Shown: positions 8,381 through 17,087, numbered from the stretch's first letter. The stretch: DNA of 62,682 nucleotides from Patescibacteria group bacterium (GCA_004322265.1 SCSZ01000022.1:1-62682); one strand, 5' to 3'. Made by a program: numbers and translations. Notes: generated by a model not told the origin, from the sequence alone.

Positions 8381-9250
8381 TTAATTAGAGAAAAAGGTAT
8401 CGGGATCAGGACCACCACGTTTGCCTGTTTCAAGTCCATTAATGGAGTTCATATCATCGGTAGTTAGTTCGAAGTCAAAGACATCAATATTTTGCTTAAT
8501 TCGGTCTTCGTGCACTGATTTCGGTATGACAATCAAGCCATTTTGAATATGCCATCTCAGTACAACTTGTGCTGGAGTTTTGCCGTACTGCTGTCCAATA
8601 GATAGGAGTATTGGCTGATCTAAAAGAGGCGAGTCGTGAGTGCTCCTACCGCCGGCACCCCCACTTCCACCAATCGGGCTCCACGATTCAATCGCAATAT
8701 TATGATCATTTGCGAACTTGCGCAGCTCTGTCTGCGGAAAGTATGGATGGAGTTCAACCTGATTGACAGCCGGTTGCACAGTAGCATGTTCCATAAGATT
8801 TTGCAGATGCGATATTTGAAAGTTACAAACACCGAGCGTCTTAACCCTACCTTGTTTGTGTAATTCCTCCATTGCTTTCCATGTTTCTAAATAAAGACCT
8901 TTTGATGGTTGTGGCCAGTGAATTAAGTACATATCGAGATACTCAAGATCAAGTAGTTTCATGCTTTCATCAAAGGCAGCGAGCGTTTTGTCATACCCCT
9001 GACTATCGTTACGTAGTTTGGTCGTAATAAACAACTCTTCCCGCGGGACGCCGCTTGCCTTGATCGCGCGACCGACGCCACCTTCATTACCGTATGCTGT
9101 AGCTGTATCGATTAATCTATAGCCTGCAGTAATTGCCGATAAGATCGCGGCCTCGACCTCTGAGCCATCATTTGCCTGCCAAACACCAAGACCAAGTTGA
9201 GGAATTGACAGCTTATTGTTTAAGATTATGTTAGGAACTACGCTAGACAT
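8381..9250 (-). CDS. Aldo/keto reductase
   Basis: The 289-residue protein is a typical NADPH-dependent AKR barrel. The catalytic tetrad is visible: Asp and Tyr in 'LIDTATAYGNEGGVGRAI', Lys in 'LFITTKLR' and His in 'MYLIHWPQP'. The cofactor end is 'VIPKSVHEDRIKQNIDVFDF'. It would reduce small aldehydes such as methylglyoxal in the cytosol (2,5-diketogluconate reductase-like subgroup). A clear Shine-Dalgarno (AAGGAGG) precedes the ATG, with TACAAT at 9271-9276 as a likely -10. It is divergent from purP, sharing a 44-bp spacer. Confidence 0.9.
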   Translation of the reverse strand: MSSVVPNIILNNKLSIPQLGLGVWQANDGSEVEAAILSAITAGYRLIDTATAYGNEGGVGRAIKASGVPREELFITTKLRNDSQGYDKTLAAFDESMKLLDLEYLDMYLIHWPQPSKGLYLETWKAMEELHKQGRVKTLGVCNFQISHLQNLMEHATVQPAVNQVELHPYFPQTELRKFANDHNIAIESWSPIGGSGGAGGRSTHDSPLLDQPILLSIGQQYGKTPAQVVLRWHIQNGLIVIPKSVHEDRIKQNIDVFDFELTTDDMNSINGLETGKRGGPDPDTFFSN

Positions 9251-9294
9251 TTAGTACCTCCTTGTATGTCCATTGTACAGATGGGAGGTGAGGG

Positions 9295-10368
9295 GTGTCA
9301 AACGAGCGATATTACAGTATACTATATCAATATAAACAAACCAGAAAGGGGATTGGTCTGAAACAATCTGATTACACCATTGCTACACTCGCTAGCCATT
9401 CATCGCTTCAAATACTTAAAGGCGCCAAAGATGAAGGGTTTAAAACAATTGCTATCTGTAAAAGAGACTCAGAGCACGTATATAAAACGTTTAATGTTGC
9501 TGACGAAATTATTGTTGTCGACGATTTCAGTGAACTAACAACGCTCGATAAACAGCTCAAAGATCAAAATGCCGTCTTGATTCCCCATGGTTCATTTGTA
9601 ACTTATCTGCAGATGGACAAATTAATGGATCTAAAAACAAATTATTTCGGTAATCGCAATATTCTTAACTGGGAAGTGGATCGTGGACAACAACGTAAAT
9701 GGCTGTCAAAAGCGAGCGTGATCCAACCAAAAATTTTTAAAACACCTGACGACATAGAAGGCCCGGTGATTGTTAAATTCTTTGGAGCTGCTGGTGGTAA
9801 AGGATACTTTCTGACACACTCACGCGAAGATTTCGATCGTAAGATAGCTCAACATCACGGTAAAGAATATATCTTGCAGGAGTATGTTGTCGGTACACCT
9901 GTGTATGCTCACTTCTTCCACTCGCCACTGACCGGTGAACTTGAAATCATGGGATTTGACAAAAGATACGAAAGTAACGTTGATTCCGTAGGCCGAGTGG
10001 CCGCCAAGGAACAAGTCGAACTAGAGATTGAAACATCGTACACAATTGTCGGTAATATGGGGCTGGTTGTTCGCGAGTCATTGTTGCCTGAAATTTACGC
10101 AATGGGAGAGCGGGTCGTCGAGGCCTCAAAGACACTTGATGGCGTAGGACTGTTTGGCCCATTCTGTCTAGAAACAGTCATTACACCTGATCTTAAAATG
10201 TATGTATTTGAAATTTCAGCTCGTATTGTGGCTGGTACAAACCCTTATATCAATGGTTCGCCTTATACGGATCTACGTTACAACGAACCAATGAGTACCG
10301 GGCGAAGAATTGCTCGCGAAATTAAACAAGCAATTGAACAGAATGAGACGGAGAAAATCTTCAAATGA
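9295..10368 (+). CDS. purP: PurP-like FAICAR synthetase, copy 1 (archaeal type)
   Basis: The 357-residue protein closely follows archaeal PurP, which makes FAICAR from AICAR, formate and ATP. It has the AICAR-loop His in 'TIATLASHSSLQILKGAK' (His near 35), 'VIPHGSFVTYL', the ATP-grasp glycine loop 'VIVKFFGAAGGKGYF' (about 157-171), 'YFHSPLTGELE'-type strand 'FFHSPLTGELEIMGFDKRY', 'GLFGPFCLET' and 'FEISARIVAGTNPY'. All core residues expected for catalysis seem to be present. GTG start with Shine-Dalgarno GGGAGG. It overlaps copy 2 by ATGA. In bacteria this step is normally done by PurH. Confidence 0.88.
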   Translation: MSNERYYSILYQYKQTRKGIGLKQSDYTIATLASHSSLQILKGAKDEGFKTIAICKRDSEHVYKTFNVADEIIVVDDFSELTTLDKQLKDQNAVLIPHGSFVTYLQMDKLMDLKTNYFGNRNILNWEVDRGQQRKWLSKASVIQPKIFKTPDDIEGPVIVKFFGAAGGKGYFLTHSREDFDRKIAQHHGKEYILQEYVVGTPVYAHFFHSPLTGELEIMGFDKRYESNVDSVGRVAAKEQVELEIETSYTIVGNMGLVVRESLLPEIYAMGERVVEASKTLDGVGLFGPFCLETVITPDLKMYVFEISARIVAGTNPYINGSPYTDLRYNEPMSTGRRIAREIKQAIEQNETEKIFK

Positions 10369-11492
10369 TAAGCCAAGCCGATATAGCAAAAGTACTCTCG
10401 GGATACGATCCTAAGAACATTCGAATCGGAAGCCTTGGCGGCCACAGCGCATTAGATGTCTGTCGCGGCGCAAAAAGCGAGGGTTTTGAAACTGTTGTCG
10501 TCGTACAAAAAGGTCGCGAAAAAACCTACAGCCAATATTACAAGACACGTGGCGATAAGGGTTGCGTCGATCATGTTATCGTCGTTGATAAATTTAGTGA
10601 TATTGTAAAACCTGAGATCCAAGAACAACTTCGCAAGCTTAACGTTATATTCGTACATAGTCGCTATTTTTGGGTGTATTGCAACTTTGACGAGATTGAA
10701 AATGATTTTATGGTCCCGATTCTCGGAACCCGTGAACTTGTACGTAAAGAAGAGCGCGACGAAGACAAGAACCAATATTTCTTACTCCAGGATGCAAATA
10801 TTCCAACTCCAAAGCAATATAGCGACCCCAAGGACATTAACGAGCTTGTCATTGTTAAACCAAGTGAGGCGGCAAGAGGCTACGAACGAGCTTTCTTCCT
10901 AGCTCATAACTACGACGACTACCTAAAACAAGGTGAACAAATGGTTAAGGCAGGTATTATCACCGACGAATCGCTAAAGTCCGCGGTCATTGAAACATTT
11001 ATTCTGGGTCCGCAACTCAACATTAACTACTTTTACTCACCGTTAACAGGTGAACTAGAGCTACTTGGCACCGATACTCGTCGCCAAACTAACCTTGATG
11101 GTTTGCTGCGTCTGACCGCTCCACAACAGATTGAAGTACTAAAACATGTCGAGCCAAAATTTATCGAAAATGGTCATCAAAGCGTTACGATCAAAGAATC
11201 ATTGCTCGAGCAGTCGTTTGCGGTCGGTGAACGTTTCGTCGAATCGACCAAACGTAATTATGCGCCAGGCATCATTGGTCCATTCGCACTTCAGGGTGCA
11301 GTTACAGCAGGTCCACCTAAGGAAGAGTTTGTTGTTTTTGACGTTAGTATGCGTATTCCTGGAAGCCCTGGCACGATGTTTACTCCGTACACCGGATATC
11401 TTTATGGCGATAATATGAGCGTTGGTCGTCGCCTGGCAAAAGAGGTACGTTCGGCCATTGATCTTGGACGCCTCAATGAGCTCGTATCCTAG
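10365..11492 (+). CDS. PurP-like protein, divergent copy 2
   Basis: The 375-residue protein is a paralogue of the preceding PurP with the same domain order: 'GSLGGHSALDVCRGAK' (His near 27), 'YFYSPLTGELELLGTDTRR', 'GIIGPFALQGAV' and 'FDVSMRIPGSPG'. The ATP-grasp loop differs strongly: 'VIVKPSEAARGYERAFF' replaces the glycine-rich 'KFFGAAGGKGYF'. It may be a partner subunit, a paralogue with another amide substrate, or an enzyme with changed nucleotide use. Some archaea also carry two PurP types. The ATG overlaps the copy 1 stop (ATGA), so equal co-expression is likely. Confidence 0.82.
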   Translation: MISQADIAKVLSGYDPKNIRIGSLGGHSALDVCRGAKSEGFETVVVVQKGREKTYSQYYKTRGDKGCVDHVIVVDKFSDIVKPEIQEQLRKLNVIFVHSRYFWVYCNFDEIENDFMVPILGTRELVRKEERDEDKNQYFLLQDANIPTPKQYSDPKDINELVIVKPSEAARGYERAFFLAHNYDDYLKQGEQMVKAGIITDESLKSAVIETFILGPQLNINYFYSPLTGELELLGTDTRRQTNLDGLLRLTAPQQIEVLKHVEPKFIENGHQSVTIKESLLEQSFAVGERFVESTKRNYAPGIIGPFALQGAVTAGPPKEEFVVFDVSMRIPGSPGTMFTPYTGYLYGDNMSVGRRLAKEVRSAIDLGRLNELVS

Positions 11493-11541
11493 TCCAGATA
11501 AGAGTGCGTATATTTCAACATATTTGGTATAATAATCCTAT

Positions 11542-12117
11542 ATGAAACCGCTCAGTCTAACGAACCCGCATCTGATTATTATGGTAGGAATCCCAGGATC
11601 GGGTAAGAGCTTTTTTGCTGAGCACTTTGCAAATACATTTAATGCACCGTTTATTAGCCACGATAAGATAGCAAAAGATATTGCAGGTGATAGTCAAGTT
11701 GACTCGACGACCGTTGTTCGTATTAGTAATTTTCTACTAGCAGAGTTACTCAAGTCTGGACAAACAATTATCTACGAAGGTCTGACAGATACACGTACTG
11801 CACGTCAAGTACTGGCTAAGATAGCTAGGGATATGGGCTACGAGCCACTTCTCGTATGGGTTCAGACTGAATCGCTTGCCGCTAAACAGCGAGCAACCAA
11901 GCCACAACGCGACAAATCAAACCTTACAGATGAGCAATTCGATACAATGCTTCATCGCTTTACACCACCAAGTATTATTGAAAAGCCAATTGTCATCAGC
12001 GGAAAGCATACGTACCCCAGCCAACTTAAGATCGTTTTAAAGCATCTGGCTGTCAATCGATCAGAGACAATTCCAGAGCGTAAAGTCATCGAAGGACGTC
12101 ATATAGCTGTTCGTTAA
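11542..12117 (+). CDS. P-loop kinase/ATPase (AAA_33-like)
   Basis: The 191-residue protein begins with a Walker A loop, 'MVGIPGSGKSFFAEHF' (near residues 13-28), followed by 'PFISHDKIAKDI' and 'GQTIIYEGLTDTRTARQVL', the pattern of AAA_33/zeta-toxin-like small-molecule or RNA kinases. The substrate is unknown. The lid region 'TKPQRDKSNLTDEQFDTM' supports a kinase. A TGG-TATAAT box (11528-11533) ends 8 bp before the ATG, so the transcript is probably leaderless. The next gene follows after 15 bp with its own Shine-Dalgarno, suggesting an operon. Confidence 0.75.
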   Translation: MKPLSLTNPHLIIMVGIPGSGKSFFAEHFANTFNAPFISHDKIAKDIAGDSQVDSTTVVRISNFLLAELLKSGQTIIYEGLTDTRTARQVLAKIARDMGYEPLLVWVQTESLAAKQRATKPQRDKSNLTDEQFDTMLHRFTPPSIIEKPIVISGKHTYPSQLKIVLKHLAVNRSETIPERKVIEGRHIAVR

Positions 12118-12132
12118 AGAAAGGTCTCTTCC

Positions 12133-12825
12133 GTGATCATTCAGGATGAAGAATTCGGCAAAGTTACTGTTCGTAGAAGTCCACGTGCGACGCAAATACG
12201 CATTCGAATTGCACCTGATGGTACGCTACGTGCATCAATCCCGCTTTATGCACCAATATTTCTTCTAAAACGCCTCCTCAAGTCGTCTCGAACTGAGCTG
12301 CGCACTCTTCTAAATCAAACCCAGCCAAACACTACCTACACAGACGGTATGCAGATTGGCAAAAGCCATAGCCTGCGGATTAAACCAATTATAACTGGAC
12401 CTCTCAAGATAAGTAGACATGGTCAGCACATTACCGTTGCACTGCCGCCTAACAAAACGATTGAGGATGCTGATGTCGCACGAAGAGTACGGGACAGTAT
12501 TATTGCGGCCCTACGACTAGAGGCAAAAAGCTATCTCCCAAAACGGTTGTCCTATTTATCAGATAAACTCGGTCTGACCTATACTAAAGTGCGCTTTTCG
12601 CACGCCAGTGGCAGATGGGGTAGCTGTAGTAGTGCAGGTACGATTAGTCTTAACATTGCTCTGATGAAATTACCCTTTGAACTTATTGACTATGTCATCG
12701 TTCATGAATTGTCTCATACAACGCACATGAACCACAGCACAGAGTTTTGGAAGCTCGTTGAATCCGGCGACCCAGAGTATAAAGCCCACCGCCGAGCATT
12801 AAAAGCTGAGAATCCTTCTATATAA
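12133..12825 (+). CDS. YgjP/DUF45-family metallopeptidase-like protein
   Basis: The 230-residue protein ends in the DUF45 (YgjP) zinc motif: 'RWGSCSSAGTISLNIALMKL' then 'IDYVIVHELSHTTHMNHSTEFW', which supplies H-E-x-x-H plus the third ligand in N-H-S-x-x-F-W. The N-terminal half is a beta-rich 'VTVRRSPRATQIRIRIAPDG' region typical of the family. It is a cytosolic zinc hydrolase; some members have been linked to nucleotide hydrolysis. GTG start at 12133 after an AAGAAAGG Shine-Dalgarno. Confidence 0.87.
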   Translation: MIIQDEEFGKVTVRRSPRATQIRIRIAPDGTLRASIPLYAPIFLLKRLLKSSRTELRTLLNQTQPNTTYTDGMQIGKSHSLRIKPIITGPLKISRHGQHITVALPPNKTIEDADVARRVRDSIIAALRLEAKSYLPKRLSYLSDKLGLTYTKVRFSHASGRWGSCSSAGTISLNIALMKLPFELIDYVIVHELSHTTHMNHSTEFWKLVESGDPEYKAHRRALKAENPSI

Positions 12826-12857
12826 ATAGCGTCCGTCCATGTATAATCAAGCATAAG

Positions 12858-14483
12858 ATGTATAAGGGTGGACCTAGTTACACGCCGCAAGCTGCGAAAG
12901 CAATCCGTTATGCAGGGTTGATTGTTCCTATTATTTTAATAGCGTATGGTTTTTATATTCGTGCTGGCAATGCCGACAACTTACATTACTTTGGTGATAT
13001 ACCATTCTATGCGATTTCGTTCTGGTGGCTATTCATCGGTATTATGCAGTTCATTGATCACAGCAAATCAAAAAGAGATTCAGCCCTACGACTAATTGGA
13101 TACCATCTTTTAGCGGCGGGATATTTACTGTTCGTCGCTGGCGTAGCAACGCCATTTGTTGCATTCTGGATCCTTCTACTCCTTGCATCGAACATATACT
13201 TCTCAAGAAGTGGCGTTAACCTCAGTATTTTGACCTTTTTAATAGTTGCCGGAGTAGATATATATTTTTGGCGAAGTGTTCCCATAATTATCGAATACGA
13301 CCTCATTACAATCGTCGCAATTGTCCTTAGTGGACTTGTAACTCTCAGTATTTCGAAATCGCAGGAAGTTGACCATGCGGAACTGCTTCTGAGCAAACGT
13401 CAAGAAACAATGCAACGTGATAGGGTGCTGACTATCGTTAATAATTTGGCGGATGCAATACTTAGCACCGATAAAGAGGGTATCGTAACAGTCTATAATG
13501 CCTCAAGCTTGATACTGCTCGATACTAATGATGATCTCGATGGACGACATATCGATGATCTTCTTCAGCTCGTCGACAAAGAAGGTAAGTCAGTAAGTCT
13601 ATTCGATCAGCTAAAGACAACCAAGGCAGCAGTAAGCCGTGATGATCTGAATTATACCTACAAGGACGGCGAAACAATCCGCCTTGCTGTAACATATTCA
13701 CCAATTAGAAGCAGTTACAGTCGTACCAAAAAAGCAGAAACACACGATGGTTACATTGTCATCATGCGTGATATTACGAAGTCGAAGAGTCTTGAGGAAG
13801 AGCGTGATGAATTTATTAGTGTTGTCAGTCATGAGCTAAGAACTCCAATAACAATTGTCGAGGGTACGATTTCAAATGTGCAGGTTATGATGTCGCATCC
13901 TGACCACACCAAACAAATGTTGTCTGACGCCATTGACATGGCACACGAACAGATTATTTACTTGGCCAAAATGGTTAACGATCTCAGTACACTATCTAGA
14001 GCTGAGCGTGGAGTAGCCGACGCGCCTGAGGACATTGATGTTCGTGAGATGATCCATAAACTACACGAAGAGTATGACAAAGAGGCAACCGCTAAAGGCC
14101 TACACTTTAATCTTGATCTAGGGGCAACCTTAGGACACGTTAGTACTAGCCGACTATACCTCGAAGAAATGCTGCAGAACTTTATTACCAATGCGATCAA
14201 ATACACCAAGACAGGTACTGTAACGCTGAGCGTCAAACAGAAACTCGGGGTGATTAAGTTCGCTGTAAAAGACAGTGGCATCGGTATCAGTAAATCTGAC
14301 CAAGGCAAAATATATCAAAAGTTTTATCGCAGTGAGGATTACCGTACTCGTGAAACCAGCGGTACAGGTCTAGGTCTATACGTAGCCGCCAAGCTTGCTC
14401 ATAAAGTTGGTACCAAGATCGAACTAGTTAGTCGTCTGAACCATGGTTCAACGTTTAGTTTTACTTTGCCCGTAAAGAAGTAG
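12858..14483 (+). CDS. Membrane histidine kinase with PAS domain (orphan)
   Basis: The 541-residue kinase has about six membrane helices in residues 15-160, a coiled segment, a PAS domain (about 185-305, 'VNNLADAILSTDKEGIVTVYN'), a HisKA box 'VSHELRTPI' near 322, an N-box 'NFITNAIKYTK' near 440, 'KDSGIGIS' and the G-box 'GTGLGLYVA' near 501. It is a class I sensor kinase. No response regulator is adjacent, so its partner lies elsewhere. TATAAT at 12842-12847 is 10 bp upstream of the ATG. Its last 23 bp overlap the convergent glycosyltransferase gene. Confidence 0.92.
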   Translation: MYKGGPSYTPQAAKAIRYAGLIVPIILIAYGFYIRAGNADNLHYFGDIPFYAISFWWLFIGIMQFIDHSKSKRDSALRLIGYHLLAAGYLLFVAGVATPFVAFWILLLLASNIYFSRSGVNLSILTFLIVAGVDIYFWRSVPIIIEYDLITIVAIVLSGLVTLSISKSQEVDHAELLLSKRQETMQRDRVLTIVNNLADAILSTDKEGIVTVYNASSLILLDTNDDLDGRHIDDLLQLVDKEGKSVSLFDQLKTTKAAVSRDDLNYTYKDGETIRLAVTYSPIRSSYSRTKKAETHDGYIVIMRDITKSKSLEEERDEFISVVSHELRTPITIVEGTISNVQVMMSHPDHTKQMLSDAIDMAHEQIIYLAKMVNDLSTLSRAERGVADAPEDIDVREMIHKLHEEYDKEATAKGLHFNLDLGATLGHVSTSRLYLEEMLQNFITNAIKYTKTGTVTLSVKQKLGVIKFAVKDSGIGISKSDQGKIYQKFYRSEDYRTRETSGTGLGLYVAAKLAHKVGTKIELVSRLNHGSTFSFTLPVKK

Positions 14484-15603
14484 CGGAGGCGATTACTGAA
14501 CGACCCTTCCAAGTGATACTGTGGCGCAGGTATCCAACAATACTAAACACAAGAAGTATGAACTCCTGGGCAATAATGTAAGGCCATAAGAGCGCACCGA
14601 CCCACCAGCCGCGCTTCCAAACCGTATCAAGGTACAGTGCATAAATGGCGACAAATACGCATAGTTGCCACGAGGCGGCTATTTGGATAACAGTCCAGCC
14701 ATCAAAAAAACCATCTATTACAAAAAATGTCGGTAAATTGAGCAAAATTAAAATTAACGCTGCGATCAACCCCTTGAACAGTCTTCCGCCCACAATGGGA
14801 TACAACAAACGGATACTTGTATCGACTTGCGATAGCCACTTTTTTTCAAAACTTACCCCGAGAAGCGGAGTACCTATCAAAAAACTATAAGCCTTTTTCT
14901 CGGCAAAATGTGCTGCCAGCGAAGACTCAGGCTGAATCACGTTTTTAATGGTGTTAAACCCGCCAAATTCGTCGATTAGTAGTTGGCGATTAATCATCCA
15001 CGCACTACTTGCTACAGCTGGTTTGCGACTACGGTGTAAGATTAGCTCCCAAAAGTAGCGCATTGATCCAAATAACACACTGGTACGCCAGTTATCAGTT
15101 CGAAGTGGCAGAACCGATATCATAGACGCCCTCTCTTGTCGCATATACGAAACAAGCTGCTCAATTGTATCTGGCTGGATCTGTGTATCGACATCCATAT
15201 AAAGTACGAGGGACCCACTGGCTTCGTCTAGTAGTCCCTGAAGTGCATGATTTTTACCGACCCAACCATCAGGTAACGGCGAGCCTTCAACAAAACGCAC
15301 ACCCGCATGCGCGAAAGACTTAATAAGGTATGATGTATTATCTGCAGAGTCGTCATCAAGTACAATAATCTCAAGCTTTGGGTATGTGCTAGCGATAACT
15401 TTCTCAAGACACTGCGACATAGCCGCAGTTTCGTTTCTGGCTGGAATACACACACTGACGCTTGGCATGTCTCTGAGCATACTTGGCTCACTCAGTAATC
15501 TTTTCATTTTGAAATGCTTGAACGCGTACATGAGTTTCCATGCGAAAAAAACGCTTAATAGTGTCAGTAAGACATAAAGAATGGATAGAATAAGCTCAAC
15601 CAT
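14461..15603 (-). CDS. Membrane glycosyltransferase, family 2
   Basis: A single N-terminal helix is followed by a GT-A domain: 'VSVCIPARNETAAMSQCL', 'LEIIVLDDDSADNTSYLI', 'GWVGKNHALQ' and the DxD motif in 'LVLYMDVDTQIQPD'. Three more helices lie at the C-terminus. The layout is that of HpnB/CrtQ-like transferases that modify lipid carriers or membrane lipids. The start is placed at the ATG at 15603 because a TATTAT box (15613-15618, minus) touches the ATG at 15612 but ends 9 bp before 15603. It overlaps the histidine kinase by 23 bp tail to tail. Confidence 0.85.
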   Translation of the reverse strand: MVELILSILYVLLTLLSVFFAWKLMYAFKHFKMKRLLSEPSMLRDMPSVSVCIPARNETAAMSQCLEKVIASTYPKLEIIVLDDDSADNTSYLIKSFAHAGVRFVEGSPLPDGWVGKNHALQGLLDEASGSLVLYMDVDTQIQPDTIEQLVSYMRQERASMISVLPLRTDNWRTSVLFGSMRYFWELILHRSRKPAVASSAWMINRQLLIDEFGGFNTIKNVIQPESSLAAHFAEKKAYSFLIGTPLLGVSFEKKWLSQVDTSIRLLYPIVGGRLFKGLIAALILILLNLPTFFVIDGFFDGWTVIQIAASWQLCVFVAIYALYLDTVWKRGWWVGALLWPYIIAQEFILLVFSIVGYLRHSITWKGRSVIASATSLRAK

Positions 15604-15624
15604 ATTGTACATATAATACCACGG

Positions 15625-15653
15625 TTGACGAGCACGCTATAAAGCGTTACAAT
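15625..15653 (+). promoter_or_regulatory. Promoter of secE-nusG (TTGACG, 17 bp, TACAAT)
   Basis: TTGACG at 15625-15630 and TACAAT at 15648-15653 are 17 bp apart. The predicted start near 15660 gives a leader of about 40 nt that contains a hairpin and the secE Shine-Dalgarno. Confidence 0.65.
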
Positions 15654-15664
15654 GCTACTTGACA

Positions 15665-15685
15665 GTCTGCATACGGCAGACTTTT
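15665..15685 (+). promoter_or_regulatory. Hairpin plus U-tract in the secE leader
   Basis: GTCTGC (15665-15670) and GCAGAC (15676-15681) form a perfect 6-bp stem with a 5-nt loop, followed at once by TTTT. It stands between the promoter and the secE Shine-Dalgarno (GGAG, 15691-15694). It may be a weak terminator/attenuator or a protein-binding site. Confidence 0.5.
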
Positions 15686-15700
15686 AAATTGGAGTAAATC

Positions 15701-15985
15701 GTGGCAACTGCACCAAAAAAGACCGTAGTTACAAAAATCGTCACAAAGAAAAAAACAAAGTTAGTCGTTCCTAAGCGTCCGACTCCTAAGTTTTTGAAGC
15801 CATTTGTCTCCTTAGGCGAATACTTTAAAGGCGCATGGTACGAACTACGTCAAGTCCGTTGGCCGAACCGTAAGGCTACGTGGAGCCTAACTGGTGCTGT
15901 TCTGCTTTTCACAGGATTCTTCGTCGGCCTGATCCTCCTACTCGACGTATTATTTAAGTTTATTTTTGAACAAATTTTAAAGTAA
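15701..15985 (+). CDS. secE: Preprotein translocase subunit SecE
   Basis: The 94-residue protein has a Lys-rich N-terminus, the conserved amphipathic stretch 'FKGAWYELRQVRWPNRKATW' and one C-terminal membrane helix ('GAVLLFTGFFVGLILLLDVLF'). This is the single-helix bacterial SecE, which clamps SecY in the Sec translocon. GTG start with Shine-Dalgarno GGAG. It sits directly before nusG, the usual bacterial order. The usual tRNA-Trp and rpmG upstream are absent. Confidence 0.93.
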   Translation: MATAPKKTVVTKIVTKKKTKLVVPKRPTPKFLKPFVSLGEYFKGAWYELRQVRWPNRKATWSLTGAVLLFTGFFVGLILLLDVLFKFIFEQILK

Positions 15986-15994
15986 GGAACCCGA

Positions 15995-16540
15995 ATGTCA
16001 CAAAACCGATATGATTCAACCCGCCAATGGTACGCCATCCACACGTATAGTGGCTATGAGGAAAAAGTAGCTGATAGCATTCGCCAGCGTATCAACGCTG
16101 TTGATATGGCCGACAAGATTTTTGATGTTATGGTTCCAAAAGAGAAACAAATTCAAATCAAAAACGGCAAACGTAAGGTCGTCGAAACAAAGATTTTCCA
16201 GGGTTACGCACTGGTTGAGATGAAACTTACTGATGAGACTTGGTATATTGTCCGTAACACGCCTGGCGTTACTGGCTTTGTTGGAACAGGAACTGAACCA
16301 ACACCCGTATCAGATAGCGAAATCAGCAAAATCAAGAAGCGTATGGGTGTCGAAGACCCTAAGCACCACATCGACTTTGAAGCCGGTGAAGTCGTTAGCA
16401 TCACAGATGGTCCATTCAAGGGATTTGACGGTGCTATTTCAGAGATTGACACCCAAAAGGGCAAGATTAAAGTTATGGTCAGTATGTTTGGCCGCGACAC
16501 CCCAGTGGAGCTTGACGCTTTGCAGGTTCGTAAGGTATAA
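15995..16540 (+). CDS. nusG: Transcription antitermination factor NusG
   Basis: The 181-residue protein has the NGN domain ('QWYAIHTYSGYEEKVADSI', 'VRNTPGVTGFVG') and a C-terminal KOW domain ('GEVVSITDGPFKGFDGAI'). It binds RNA polymerase and couples it to Rho or the ribosome. Length and order are standard. Shine-Dalgarno AAGGAA lies before the ATG. Its stop codon lies inside a TATAAT box that probably serves rplK. Confidence 0.95.
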   Translation: MSQNRYDSTRQWYAIHTYSGYEEKVADSIRQRINAVDMADKIFDVMVPKEKQIQIKNGKRKVVETKIFQGYALVEMKLTDETWYIVRNTPGVTGFVGTGTEPTPVSDSEISKIKKRMGVEDPKHHIDFEAGEVVSITDGPFKGFDGAISEIDTQKGKIKVMVSMFGRDTPVELDALQVRKV

Positions 16541-16541
16541 T
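16512..16541 (+). promoter_or_regulatory. Internal promoter at the end of nusG for rplK
   Basis: TTGACG at 16512-16517 and TATAAT at 16536-16541 lie 18 bp apart; the -10 contains the nusG stop codon. This would let rplK be transcribed independently of secE-nusG. Confidence 0.55.
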
Positions 16542-16554
16542 ACCCCAGTTACGC

Positions 16555-16582
16555 ACTAAATAAAGCTTCAAAATTATTTAGT
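16555..16582 (+). promoter_or_regulatory. Inverted repeat in the rplK leader
   Basis: ACTAAATAA (16555-16563) and TTATTTAGT (16574-16582) form a perfect 9-bp AT-rich stem with a 10-nt loop, ending a few bases before the rplK Shine-Dalgarno (AAGGAA). It could be a ribosomal-protein autoregulation site, but it does not show a clear L1-site sequence. Confidence 0.45.
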
Positions 16583-16598
16583 ACAAGGAAAGAATTAT

Positions 16599-17024
16599 AT
16601 GGCAAAAAAAGTTATCGGAAATCTTAAATTACGTATTCCCGCTGGTCGTGCGACAGCAGGTCCTCCAGTAGGCTCAACTCTCGGTCAATGGGGTCTAAAC
16701 ATGATGGATTTCATTAACCCATTTAACGACGCAACCAAAGAACTCCAAGGTAAAGATGTGATTGTTCACCTACAAGTCTTCGAAGACCGTACATTCGCAT
16801 GGAAGTCGCTTGGTCAACCCGTTGACGACCTAATCCGTGAGAAAACTGGCATCAAAAAGGGAAGTAGCAAGCCACACTCTGAAAAAGTTGGTTCAATTAC
16901 ACGTGCCCAGCTCGAAGAAATTGCTGAACTCAAAAGGGATCAGCTAAACGCAATTGACATGGACGGCCGAGTCAAGGTCATCGCTGGTACTGCTCGCTCA
17001 ATGGGCATTGAAGTCAAAGACTAG
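16599..17024 (+). CDS. rplK: 50S ribosomal protein L11
   Basis: The 141-residue protein has the L11 N-terminal domain ('LRIPAGRATAGPPVGSTLGQ', 'MMDFINPFNDAT') and the RNA-binding C-terminal domain ('KAGSIT'-like 'KVGSITRAQLEEIAELK', 'VKVIAGTARSMGIEV'). It builds the GTPase-associated centre of the large subunit. Unusually, rplA does not follow; it is 4.7 kb further on, behind three unrelated genes. Confidence 0.96.
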   Translation: MAKKVIGNLKLRIPAGRATAGPPVGSTLGQWGLNMMDFINPFNDATKELQGKDVIVHLQVFEDRTFAWKSLGQPVDDLIREKTGIKKGSSKPHSEKVGSITRAQLEEIAELKRDQLNAIDMDGRVKVIAGTARSMGIEVKD

Positions 17025-17053
17025 TTAATTCTCTTCCATTTTACTTATAAAAA

Positions 17054-17069
17054 GCTTATGATTATAAGC
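17054..17069 (+). terminator. Weak hairpin after rplK
   Basis: GCTTAT-GATT-ATAAGC forms a 6-bp stem with a tetraloop, 29 bp after the rplK stop, flanked by A/T-rich sequence. It may end part of the rplK transcript before the surface-protein gene. Confidence 0.4.
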
Positions 17070-17087
17070 AATTAAGTGGAGTTTACT

